52,465 nucleotides of DNA from Chloroflexota bacterium (GTDB lineage Bacteria; Chloroflexota; Limnocylindria; Limnocylindrales; CSP1-4). Shown here one piece after another: positions 43,059 through 51,077 of this stretch; the stretch's first letter is position 1, and every line of letters begins with the position of its first letter. A model generated the notes under the pieces. It was not told the DNA's origin. It saw only the letters and a list, made by a program, of their open reading frames with translations, and did not search any database. The stretch is from contig JACPOU010000049.1 of NCBI GenBank assembly GCA_016191345.1, positions 1-52,465 on the forward strand. The letters are read 5' to 3'. The translations under genes were made by a program, and so were the position numbers.

Positions 43059-44028
43059 GCGCGAGGTGCACGCCACGGAGGAGCGGTTCGTCGACAACGG
43101 GGACGTGCGCCTGCGGGTCGAGGTCACCGGTGATGGGCCGACGATCCTGTGCGTCCACGGTTGGCCGGAGCTGGCCTTCTCCTGGCGCCACCAGGTGGCG
43201 TACTTCTCGCAGCGTGGGTGGCGTGTCGCGGCCCTCGATGTGCGCGGATATGGCGGGTCAAGTGCGCCGCCCGAGGTCGAGCGATACACGCGTCGCGAGC
43301 TCGCCGGTGATGTGGCTGCGGTGGCAGCGGCGCTCGACGACGACCCGGTGGTGCTGTTCGGCCACGATTGGGGCGCACCGATCGCATCGCACGCCGCGAT
43401 CCGCCACCCCGACCGGGTCCGGGCCGTGGCCAACCTCAGCGTTCCACACCGGCCGCCCAGCTCCGCTGACGTGGTCGCCACCTTCGATCTGGCCTGGGCC
43501 GACCGGTTCTTCTACATCCTCCGCTTCCAGGAGCCCGGCGTGATCGAAGCGGAGTTCGGCGCCAACATGCGCGACGCGCTCCAGCGTGTCTACTTCGCCG
43601 GATCCGGCGCCGCACCTGGCGCCATGCTGCCTTCCGGCCCCCGGAACGCTGCCTATCTCCCCCTCCTGCCCGATCCTCCGGAGGGAGGGCTCGGATTCAT
43701 GTCCAACGAAGATCTCGACGTCTACGTGTCGACGTTCCGGCGGATGGGGATGGTCGGCGCCTTCAATCGGTACCGGGCGATGCGGCTCGACGGCGCCGCC
43801 GACGCCGACATCGTCGGTGCCTCGCTCGACCAGCCCTCGTGCTTCATCGCAGGCGAGCACGATTTCGTCAGGGACATGCTTCCAGGAGTCGACCTGTTCA
43901 AGTCGCCCGACGTAACCTGCTCCGACTTCCGCGGCTCGACCATCGTGCGGGGGGCCGGCCACTGGGTCCAGCAGGAAGCCCCTGCCACCGTCAACCAGGC
44001 GCTCGACGCCTTCCTCGCCGGACTCTGA
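43030..44028 (+). CDS. Epoxide hydrolase-like alpha/beta hydrolase
   Basis: A protein of up to 332 residues. Oxyanion motif CVHGWPELAFSWRHQ, nucleophile Asp in VLFGHDWGAPIASHAA, lid residues FNRYRAM, and the catalytic His in VRGAGHWVQQEAP. These fit soluble epoxide hydrolases. ATG 43030 overlaps the flavoprotein gene by 29 nt; a GTG at 43066 just past that stop is an equally good start because family homology begins near ATEERFVDNGDV. Co-transcribed with the flavoprotein. Confidence 0.85.
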   Translation: MSSLQHRLAKREVHATEERFVDNGDVRLRVEVTGDGPTILCVHGWPELAFSWRHQVAYFSQRGWRVAALDVRGYGGSSAPPEVERYTRRELAGDVAAVAAALDDDPVVLFGHDWGAPIASHAAIRHPDRVRAVANLSVPHRPPSSADVVATFDLAWADRFFYILRFQEPGVIEAEFGANMRDALQRVYFAGSGAAPGAMLPSGPRNAAYLPLLPDPPEGGLGFMSNEDLDVYVSTFRRMGMVGAFNRYRAMRLDGAADADIVGASLDQPSCFIAGEHDFVRDMLPGVDLFKSPDVTCSDFRGSTIVRGAGHWVQQEAPATVNQALDAFLAGL

Positions 44029-44059
44029 GCGGACCGCCCAGCACGCCAAGCTCGCCGAT

Positions 44060-44340
44060 GTGCGCGCGCGCGCTGCCTCGGAGCGGGTCGCCAAGCTGCA
44101 CACCGAACTGTGTGCCGGCTGGGGCTCGAAGGCCCGCATCGTCGGCCTGCGTCTCACAACAGCGGCCTACCGGCACGGAATGGCGCTCGCGCTCCAGAGG
44201 CTGCTATGGCGCGCCCACGGATCCGTCCAGGTCGCGGCCCAGTTCGTGGGCATCCGATCCAGCACCGTGAAGTGCCACCTCGCCGACCTGCCGGCCCGGT
44301 CGGGCCTCACCACCGAGCAATTGATCTACCGGGGACGGGC
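44060..44340 (+). pseudogene. HTH (LuxR-like) regulator, 3' truncated
   Basis: The frame from GTG 44060 reads ASERVAKLHTELCAGWGSKA, GLRLTTAAYRHGMALALQRL, then a LuxR-type HTH (VAAQFVGIRSSTVKCHLADL) and ARSGLTTEQLIYRGRA. It then runs into the antisense of an IS3-type transposase fragment near 44340, where relatives continue with a conserved tail. The regulator was cut by the insertion. It may have governed the operon just upstream. Confidence 0.65.
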
Positions 44341-44676
44341 GAGGAGCTCGGAGACTTTTCCCTGGATCTCGATGATCCGTTCGGCGGTCGCCAGGCGCCG
44401 CTCGAGCTGGGCGTTCCGGCGCCGCAGCTGCTCGTTCTCGGCGGCCAGGGGGTGGGGCTTCGGTCGGCCCCGCGGCCGAGCAAGGCTGCTGAGTGCGCCG
44501 AGGCGGTATCGCCGGCGCCAATCGACGAGGTGGCTGCTGTACAGCCCCTCGCGGCGGAGGAACGCGCCGACCTGCCCGGGCTCGGTCGCCGCGTTCGCCT
44601 CCTCGACGATGCGCAGCTTGTACTCCGCGCTGAAGCGCCGGCGGGCCGGGCGCTCGGGGACTTCCGGGTCGGGCAT
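44326..44676 (-). mobile_element. IS3-family transposase OrfA remnant
   Basis: A frame of ~116 residues from ATG 44676: MPDPEVPERPARRRFSAEYK, GAFLRREGLYSSHLVDWRRR (HTH), then a leucine-zipper-like coil LAAENEQLRRRNAQLERRLA. This is OrfA of an IS3-type element. It stops at ELLARPR on a TAG supplied by the neighbouring regulator DNA. OrfB (the DDE catalytic part) is absent, and I could not find terminal inverted repeats, so the element is dead. Confidence 0.82.
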
Positions 44677-44862
44677 GGGCTCAGGATGGCCCAGCCTCCG
44701 GCCGGCTGCCAAAGGTTCCAACATCTGCGGGGTGATCCTCTCCCCGCCCACGGTCTGGTCGGCTATTCACAGACGGGAGGGCGTCTCACCTAATGTTGGC
44801 AGAGAGCGTCTCGGCCAGGTGGACGAGGGCGGTCTGCTCGAACGCGTCTGAGCCTGTTGGCC

Positions 44863-46089
44863 TCAGAAGTCCTCCCCGAGCCGATCCAGGTCGGCGACGC
44901 TGAGGATTTCGGAGTACAGGACGCTCTGCCGGTCGCCGGACAGAGGGAGGCCGAAGTACAGCACGCCGATGTCTCGGGTCACCATCTTGCGGAGTCGGGA
45001 CGCCGCGATGCTGGCGCCGAAGAGGCCCGTCGCGTGCATACGCGCTGTCGAGACCACGGCGAGATGGCCCTCGGCGCGGTTGCCGAACGCCCACCGCCAC
45101 TCGGGAATGCCCCGGACGTACATGTCTGTCGGCAGCACGCCGATCAGGACGTTGCTCGGGTCGGTCGCTTCCGGGTAGATGGTCGGCAGCAGCCCGATGA
45201 TGTCCTCGGCGGCCACCTGGCTCCGCGCCGAGTCCTCCAGGCCCGCCGGGACGGGCGCGGGCGGCAGGATGCCGACGTCGAGGTCGTAGCGGACCGCGTA
45301 GAAGTCGGCCAGGTCCTGGAGCTCCGCTGCGGAGATGCCGCCGAGCGGGGCGAGGTAGACGGATCTGCCGGGCGGATGGACCGGGACAATCGTCGCGCGA
45401 CCCTCGGGTGCCCGACTCGCGAGGCCTGTCGGGACACCAGCGAAGCCGATCAGGAGCCACACCGCAGCGGCGGTGATGCCGACCCTGAACGCGCCCCTGA
45501 CCATCGCCGCACGGTTCCGTCGGCGATCAGCAACTGGCCCACGGAGCGCGTCCCAGTCGGCCGAGAGCTGCGCGGTCCGTGTCTGCCAGGGCAGCCAGTC
45601 CTCGGCCGCAGCCCCAGCTCGATGGCGGTCAACCCACTCGACATCGCCTTCCTCGAGCCCGTCGGCCAGGGAGGCCCAGTCGCTGGTCGGAGCCGGGACC
45701 GTGATCGTGTGTCGCCAGTGTGCCTTGCCGGCCGCAGACTCGTCGCCGGCCTGGGCGGCAGCCACGAATGGCTGACGCGCCCGGATGACGGCCTGATCGA
45801 AGGCCCACGCCGGCAGCCGGTCGCCAAGGAGCAGGCGATCCTCCAGCGACGTCGGGAGACCCAGTCCGAGCGCCACCACGCCGGCCATGAGGAACGCACC
45901 GAAAACGACGGCCAGGTCGTCGGCGTCCCTGACAATTGTCGGATCGATGCCGGATCTCGCGACGCCCAAGGCGAGGAAGACCACGAGCACTCCGGCCATG
46001 GCCGCCCAGAAGGCGTCGCGCCGGCGCACGGCCGCGGCCGCGAAGGCCCCGGCAAGCGCCAGGATTCCACCGATGCCACCGATTGTCAT
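44863..46089 (-). CDS. Membrane protein with metzincin-like C-terminal domain, unrecognised
   Basis: A protein of ~408 residues. Three N-terminal membrane helices (IGGILALAGAFAAAAV, AFWAAMAGVLVVFLALGVA, VVFGAFLMAGVVALGLGL), a ~100-residue linker, a fourth helix (VGITAAAVWLLIGFAG), then a ~180-residue extracytoplasmic domain. The last part, VLIGVLPTDMY, LAVVSTARMHA, MVTRDIGVLYFGLPLSGD and SVLYSEILSVADLDRLGEDF, recalls archaemetzincin order, but the HExxH position reads TRDIG, so it would lack protease activity. Fold call is tentative. ATG 46089; a GTG at 46095 is possible. Confidence 0.6.
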   Translation of the reverse strand: MTIGGIGGILALAGAFAAAAVRRRDAFWAAMAGVLVVFLALGVARSGIDPTIVRDADDLAVVFGAFLMAGVVALGLGLPTSLEDRLLLGDRLPAWAFDQAVIRARQPFVAAAQAGDESAAGKAHWRHTITVPAPTSDWASLADGLEEGDVEWVDRHRAGAAAEDWLPWQTRTAQLSADWDALRGPVADRRRNRAAMVRGAFRVGITAAAVWLLIGFAGVPTGLASRAPEGRATIVPVHPPGRSVYLAPLGGISAAELQDLADFYAVRYDLDVGILPPAPVPAGLEDSARSQVAAEDIIGLLPTIYPEATDPSNVLIGVLPTDMYVRGIPEWRWAFGNRAEGHLAVVSTARMHATGLFGASIAASRLRKMVTRDIGVLYFGLPLSGDRQSVLYSEILSVADLDRLGEDF

Positions 46090-46095
46090 GAGCAC

Positions 46096-46440
46096 GTCCC
46101 CACGCGCTCAATCTACCGCGGGCCACGCACCGCGCCGGTGCCCGCGTGCACAGGAACCTTTCAGAGCCTGGCACTGCGCGGCTCGTGTGTCCCCGTTGCG
46201 GTGATCCGACCCGAAACCATGGCCGAATCGGCCAACGAGGCACCGGAGCCCAACCCGCCACGCTTGTCCCATGGCCGCGCGCTGGTCCGATCCAGACCGA
46301 CTCCCGGTCCCCCGACCGGGTACGGATGAAGATGTCAACCCTTCCGTCTACCGATGAGCGGGGTCGAGCTCGTCGCGGCGTTCATCACTCAGCAGCGCTG
46401 GGCGCTCCAGTCGATGGAGTCCGTCTGTGCGGGTTATCAA
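46096..46440. other. Intergenic, nothing recognised
   Basis: About 345 bases between divergent genes. No protein-like frame on either strand. Confidence 0.4.
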
Positions 46441-46441
46441 C

Positions 46442-46477
46442 TTGCCATCCTGCATTGTGCAGGTTAGTATCCTGCAC
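46442..46477 (+). promoter_or_regulatory. Fic-gene promoter with internal palindromic operator, leaderless
   Basis: -35 TTGCCA (46442-46447), 17-bp spacer, -10 TAGTAT (46465-46470), 7 nt to ATG 46478. The spacer holds a perfect palindrome CCTGCA-TTG-TGCAGG (46449-46463), and half of it (CCTGCA) recurs at 46471-46476 at the start site. Binding there would block polymerase, so repression, perhaps by the Fic protein's own wHTH, is likely. Confidence 0.75.
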
Positions 46478-47665
46478 ATGGCTGGCCAGGCGGCACCCTC
46501 GCAGTCGTCCCTCTTCCGCACACCCGAGCTCAGTGCGGAAGAGCTCGAGATCGTCTCGCGGATCGAGGAGCTTCGGGCTGCGCTCCGATACCAGGTCGTC
46601 CAGGCGCCTCGCCGCTGGACCGGATCGCTGCGACGCGTGATGTTCGCCCGGGCCATCCAGGGCTCGAACACCATCGAGGGCTACAACGTCACGCTCGCCG
46701 ATGCGATGGCGGTCGCCGAGGGCGAGAAGCCCCTCGATGCGGCCGAGGAGACTGCGCAGGCCGTCGCGGGCTACCGGAACGCCATGACCTACGTGCTGCA
46801 GCTCGCTGGCTCGCCCCACTTCCGGTACAGCGAGGGCCTCCTGAACAGCCTCCACTTCATGATGCTCAACAACGACATGACGAAGGGTCCGGGCCTGCTG
46901 CGCCCCGGGCCGGTGTTCGTGCAGCACGAGCCATCGGGCCGGATCGTGTACGAGGGCCCGGAGGCCGATCGCCTTCCGGGCCTCATGGACGACCTGATGG
47001 TCAGTTTGAACCAGCCCGGTTCGACGCCGGTCATGGTTCGGGCCGCGATGGCCCACCTCAACCTGGTGATGATCCACCCGTACCGGGACGGGAACGGCCG
47101 GATGGCGAGGATCCTGCAGTCCCTCGTGCTCTCGCAGGATGGGATCCTCGCGGCCGAGTTCTCGAGCATCGAGGAGTACCTCGGCAAGAACACGCAGGAT
47201 TACTACGACGTCCTCGCCGAGGTCGGCGCGGGAGCGTGGCACCCCGAGCGGGACGCGAGGCCGTGGGTTCGGTTCTCCCTGACCGCGCACTTCCGCCAGG
47301 CGCAGCGGCTCCTCCGTCGCGTCCGCCAGACCGAGCGCCTCTGGGCGCTCCTCGAGGCGGAGGTCCAGCGATTGGGGATCCCGGATCGGGCGGTCCTGGC
47401 CCTCTTCGATGCGGCCCAGCGCTTCCGCGTGAGCAACCGCGTCTACCAGGAGCACGCCGAGCTCTCGGAGCACGCCGGCGGGCGGGACCTCAAGCGGATG
47501 GTCGACGCTCAGCTCCTGGAGCCCAGGGGAGAGAAGCGGGGCCGCTACTACATCGCGACGCCGCGGCTCCTCTCGCTGGCGGAGGCCTCCTGGGAAAAGG
47601 AGCGGGGCGCCGAGCAGGGCGACCCGTTTGCCGAGGTCCAGCTCTCGCTCTTCCCAGGCCGCTGA
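46478..47665 (+). CDS. Fic-family protein with C-terminal winged helix
   Basis: A 395-residue AMPylator-type protein. The N-terminal inhibitory helix motif SNTIEG (~62-67) matches [ST]xxxE[GN] of class II Fic proteins. The catalytic loop HPYRDGNGRMAR (His ~201) is complete, and FMMLNNDM marks the flap region. Residues ~300-395 form a winged-helix-like region (FRVSNRVYQEHAEL, LLEPRGEKRGRYYIATPRLL). Fic enzymes transfer AMP from ATP to target proteins. The ATG at 46478 is fixed by the promoter. A 52-bp segment of this gene is copied at 41304-41355. Confidence 0.92.
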   Translation: MAGQAAPSQSSLFRTPELSAEELEIVSRIEELRAALRYQVVQAPRRWTGSLRRVMFARAIQGSNTIEGYNVTLADAMAVAEGEKPLDAAEETAQAVAGYRNAMTYVLQLAGSPHFRYSEGLLNSLHFMMLNNDMTKGPGLLRPGPVFVQHEPSGRIVYEGPEADRLPGLMDDLMVSLNQPGSTPVMVRAAMAHLNLVMIHPYRDGNGRMARILQSLVLSQDGILAAEFSSIEEYLGKNTQDYYDVLAEVGAGAWHPERDARPWVRFSLTAHFRQAQRLLRRVRQTERLWALLEAEVQRLGIPDRAVLALFDAAQRFRVSNRVYQEHAELSEHAGGRDLKRMVDAQLLEPRGEKRGRYYIATPRLLSLAEASWEKERGAEQGDPFAEVQLSLFPGR

Positions 47666-47733
47666 CGCGCTCCGCTTGTGTTCCCTGGGCCGGGTTTCCG
47701 GATTCTTGGCGCTTTTTCGCCAGGAGGCGATAC

Positions 47734-48012
47734 GTGATCGCGGACCTTCTCGAGGCGCTTGCCGCGTGCGCGACGTTGGCCCTCCGCGCGAGCCTCGCCC
47801 CGTCGCGCCGCTGCCAGGCCTGCGGTGCTGCGCTCCCGTACCTCGCCGGTCGAGGCAGGCCGCGCCGGTGGTGCAACGCCCACCATCCGCGTCCCTCGCG
47901 TCTTCGTCCGCGGGCGCGACAGGGGCACTCGAAGGAGCTGTTGACGCTGCAAGGCTTTGCCGACCTCTCGAACGAGCGCAAGAAGGGCCGAGGCGGGCTT
48001 CCGCCGGCCTGA
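47734..48012 (+). CDS. Small zinc-ribbon-like protein, unrecognised
   Basis: A 92-residue basic protein from GTG 47734 with a strong SD (AGGAGG, 6 nt). It has an N-terminal helix (VIADLLEALAACATLALRAS) and a ribbon-like CQACGAALPYLAGRGRPRRW followed by CNAHHPRP, spaced like the GRPRRYC-type small zinc fingers of Actinobacteria and Chloroflexota. It is 68 nt after the Fic gene on the same strand. A related C-terminal sequence recurs near 49770-49830. Confidence 0.6.
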   Translation: MIADLLEALAACATLALRASLAPSRRCQACGAALPYLAGRGRPRRWCNAHHPRPSRLRPRARQGHSKELLTLQGFADLSNERKKGRGGLPPA

Positions 48013-48111
48013 GTTCGGGATCCGCCCGCGCCTTGCGCAAATAGCTGGACCGCAGCCACCCTGGAGGCCCACCCGGCCGCCTGCGAGCGTCGTGTGCCAG
48101 CCAAGTGCCGA

Positions 48112-49515
48112 TCAGAGGTCCGTGCGCGTATCCCTTTGCTCCAGCAGGCCGGCAAGGTTGCGCACGGGGTCGAAGACGTACCGCTTGCCGACGAGGCGCC
48201 GGGTGAGCATGCCCCGCTCTAGCAGGTCTTGGAGGTCGTTCCGCGCTGATTGCTCCGTCACTCGATGGCTGCGCGAGTGTGAGACCGCGGTGTACTCGGC
48301 ATCGGGGTGCTTGAGCGCGTGAGAGATCAGGGCGACCTGGCGGTGGTTGAGCGTGCTTGCCCGCAGCAGGGCCGTGGTCTCACGGGCCTCCGTCATCTTC
48401 GTTCGAAGATGGGACAGCAACTCGTCAATCGCCTGCCGCAGGACGCCCTGCTGGTGCAGGACGAAGTAGGTGGCGTCCAGTTCGTCCGTCTCGCTGTAGA
48501 GGAAGGCTCGGGCGTACTTGGCCGGACCCGCATAGATGATCCGAGAGATCGAGATGTACTCGAACATCCAGTAGCCGGCCGACAGCATGGACCAGTAGAA
48601 CAGCGCCCGCGCCGTTCGGCCATTCCCATCCTCGTATGGATGGTCGTATGCAAGCCACAGGTGCAGCAGGATGGCGCGGATCACCGGATGAACGAAGCCG
48701 TCGTTCGAACGGCCGTTGGCGAAGTCGCAGAGGGCCTGCATGCGTTCGGGCAGTTCATCTGCGGGCGGTGGCACATGGAGGACCGTGCCATCTGGGGCAA
48801 ACACCTTGACGCGATCATCGCCTGGGCGCTGCGGACGGCCAGCCCCATCAGGATCATCGAGCGTTCCCTCGGTCAGGATCCTGTGGAGCTCGTTGACGAG
48901 CTCTGGAGTGAGCGGCTGACGCGCGAACCGCGAGATCTCCGTCATGGCTCGGTAGTTGTTCACGATCATCCGCTCGCTCTTGTCGCGCGGCCGACGCCCC
49001 GTACGGAGCATCTCCTTCGCGACGCGGCGAGTGGCGACAGCGCCCTCAATCAGGCTTGAGGTGATCGCCTCCTCGATGAGCGCGTTGACGATGTATCGGC
49101 CGCGGTCGGCGTTCGTGATCACGCCTTCGCTGATCAGGACCTGTCCGCCGCCCTCCTGATCGATCCAGTGGAGCATCTCGAGGCATTCGTCGGTCAGGAG
49201 GTAGCGGAACTCCTCGCCGGTCACACCATGCAGCGGGATCGCGCGCATTCCGTTCGACCGAGCGAGCTTGATGCCCAGCCAGCACTCCTCGCGGGTAAGG
49301 CCGGACGGCGGTGACTTGCGGCCAACTTCGTCCCAGTGAACGTACTTGCCGTCGACTGTCGCTCCAACTCGCGCCGTGAAGATGTCCGGCATACGAGCGT
49401 TGAGGTCAATCTGAGCAAGAAGCTCAAACATCGTGGGCGCGCGCGCGGGCAGCCGAGCTGGTCGGCGGTCGGCGACGACGGGCTCGACGGACGTGGTCGC
49501 CCTGCCGTCACTCAC
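48112..49515 (-). CDS. Fic-family protein (DUF4172-like N-terminus)
   Basis: A 467-residue Fic protein of a different subfamily from the one at 46478. Inhibitory motif SSLIEG (~155, [ST]xxxE[GN]), Fic loop HPYEDGNGRTAR (~288), and a C-terminal HTH-like region TLNHRQVALISHALKHPDAE and SARNDLQDLLERGMLTRR. Start GTG 49515, with GAGGTGATC 4 nt upstream, an exceptionally good SD. Convergent with the zinc-ribbon gene. Confidence 0.92.
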   Translation of the reverse strand: MSDGRATTSVEPVVADRRPARLPARAPTMFELLAQIDLNARMPDIFTARVGATVDGKYVHWDEVGRKSPPSGLTREECWLGIKLARSNGMRAIPLHGVTGEEFRYLLTDECLEMLHWIDQEGGGQVLISEGVITNADRGRYIVNALIEEAITSSLIEGAVATRRVAKEMLRTGRRPRDKSERMIVNNYRAMTEISRFARQPLTPELVNELHRILTEGTLDDPDGAGRPQRPGDDRVKVFAPDGTVLHVPPPADELPERMQALCDFANGRSNDGFVHPVIRAILLHLWLAYDHPYEDGNGRTARALFYWSMLSAGYWMFEYISISRIIYAGPAKYARAFLYSETDELDATYFVLHQQGVLRQAIDELLSHLRTKMTEARETTALLRASTLNHRQVALISHALKHPDAEYTAVSHSRSHRVTEQSARNDLQDLLERGMLTRRLVGKRYVFDPVRNLAGLLEQRDTRTDL

Positions 49516-49952
49516 GCTCGATCACCTCATGCTTCGTCTCGAGCCCCAGCGGCCGGCTGGCTGGAGCAGGCCAAGAGATCCCCAAGAGATCCCCAAGTTT
49601 GGCGTCAGGGCTTCCGCGCATCCTACACCAAGGAACCGCCAAGGGATCCCAAAGTTTTGCGGTCTGGCTTGTCCGCGCCGAAGCGTCCACGCTGGCGATG
49701 GGTGATGGCAGGGGCGTCACCGGCAAAGGCCCACGGATGGGATGCAGCCTTCGCGGCTGGCGACCACTACGGTGGTGCGACGCCCACCATCCGCGTCCCG
49801 TGCGTCTTCGCCCACGGGCGCCACAGGGCGCCGGAGTTGCGCTTTGACCCCGGCCTGGCCACGTCCTTGACCGAGTACAGGAAAGGCCCGGGCTGGCGCC
49901 CTGGGCCTCAGAGTCGGCAGGCGGCGGCGCTCCTCGGCGTGCCTGAAGGGTC
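49516..49952. other. Intergenic with repeats and a degenerate zinc-ribbon gene end
   Basis: At 49568-49592 the 11-mer CCAAGAGATCC is tandemly repeated, with a variant (CCAAGGGATCC) near 49639. At ~49770-49830 about 60 bp resemble 47868-47922 and encode RWCDAHHPRPVRLRPRAPQG, the counterpart of RWCNAHHPRPSRLRPRARQG. The upstream half of that gene is not recognisable, so this is a remnant. Confidence 0.6.
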
Positions 49953-50345
49953 TCACCCGCAGCGTTCTGCGATCCAGTCCCGGAACTCCGCCTCGCCGAG
50001 CTCACCGCCCGCGATACCCCGGATCACCTGGTCGGTCTCATCGGGATCGCCGGGAGCGGGGATCCAGCTTCGGCCGTTGCGCTCGATGAACTCGACCGTG
50101 ACCAGGAATGCGCAGCGCTTGTTGCCATCGGGCAGCGGGTTGTTCTTGACGAGGTGCCAGCAGAGCACCGCCGCCTTGGTCGCGAAGTCCGGGTAGGCCT
50201 CGACACCGCCGAAGCCTGCTTGCGGCGCGGCCAGCGCGGAGTCGGCCAGCCCGATCCGGTTGAAGTCGGCGATGAGCTCGGCCGGCACACCAAGCACGGC
50301 CTCGGCGATGAGCAGGTAGTCGGCCAGCTCGAGGTAGCGGGTCAC
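49953..50345 (-). CDS. Doc-type (death-on-curing) toxin
   Basis: A 130-residue Fic/Doc toxin. Doc inactivates EF-Tu by phosphorylation. It reads YLELADYLLIAEAVLGVPAE, FGGVEAYPDFATKAAVLCWH and the Doc loop KNNPLPDGNKRCAFLV. The Fic-loop His (HPxxDGNKR) is Asn here; some Doc-like proteins share a non-His residue, so activity is uncertain. Its ATG overlaps the stop of the antitoxin gene (ATGA). Confidence 0.9.
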   Translation of the reverse strand: MTRYLELADYLLIAEAVLGVPAELIADFNRIGLADSALAAPQAGFGGVEAYPDFATKAAVLCWHLVKNNPLPDGNKRCAFLVTVEFIERNGRSWIPAPGDPDETDQVIRGIAGGELGEAEFRDWIAERCG

Positions 50346-50554
50346 CGAGCCAGGCGTTCGAGGATCTCGCGGTTGCGTTCGATGCTGGCCTTCAGGCGCT
50401 GTCGGAAGTCAGGGTCGGACCGACGGGCCTCGATGTGGGCGATGATCGCCAGTTGGATCTCCTCGTTGACCGAGACCTCGTCGACGCCCGCGATTGCTTC
50501 GAGGGCTTCGGCCTGATCGGCAGGCAGCCGCAGGGTGCGGGACTTGATCGTCAT
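50342..50554 (-). CDS. Ribbon-helix-helix antitoxin
   Basis: A 70-residue RHH (CopG/Arc-type) protein: MTIKSRTLRLPADQAEALEA then VSVNEEIQLAIIAHI, followed by a C-terminal helix that would wrap the toxin (RQRLKASIERNREILERL). ATG 50554 has GGAGG about 7 nt upstream. Antitoxin first, toxin second, 4-nt overlap: a standard type II operon. Confidence 0.87.
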   Translation of the reverse strand: MTIKSRTLRLPADQAEALEAIAGVDEVSVNEEIQLAIIAHIEARRSDPDFRQRLKASIERNREILERLAR

Positions 50555-50585
50555 TGGCGGCCTCCAATCGCGGCACGGTAGCCCC

Positions 50586-50606
50586 ACAATACCACGGTAC
50601 CGCGGT
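50586..50606 (-). promoter_or_regulatory. Operator/promoter of the Doc toxin-antitoxin pair
   Basis: A near-perfect 16-bp palindrome (ACCACGGTACCGCGGT, 50591-50606, 14 of 16 symmetric) adjoins a -10-like TATTGT on the minus strand (50591-50586). It is a likely RHH binding site for autorepression. Confidence 0.6.
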
Positions 50607-50669
50607 GCACCTGCCTCAGCCCATCAATCACCGGGAGACCGTGATGATCGCCGCCGGCGGTCGGCCACC

Positions 50670-51018
<349 letters not shown>

Positions 51019-51077
51019 ACCGAGGGAGCCCGTTTGACAGGGCTCGGGGATGATAGCAGGGGTCGGCGGACGGCTCC

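Noticed and set aside
46478..47665. Start of the Fic gene at the earlier in-frame codon 46427
   Set aside because: That codon lies upstream of the -35 box of a near-consensus promoter whose start site is at 46478.
49599..49847. Complete second zinc-ribbon gene
   Set aside because: Only the C-terminal ~20 codons resemble the gene at 47734; the Cys pair of the ribbon is absent, so it is a remnant.
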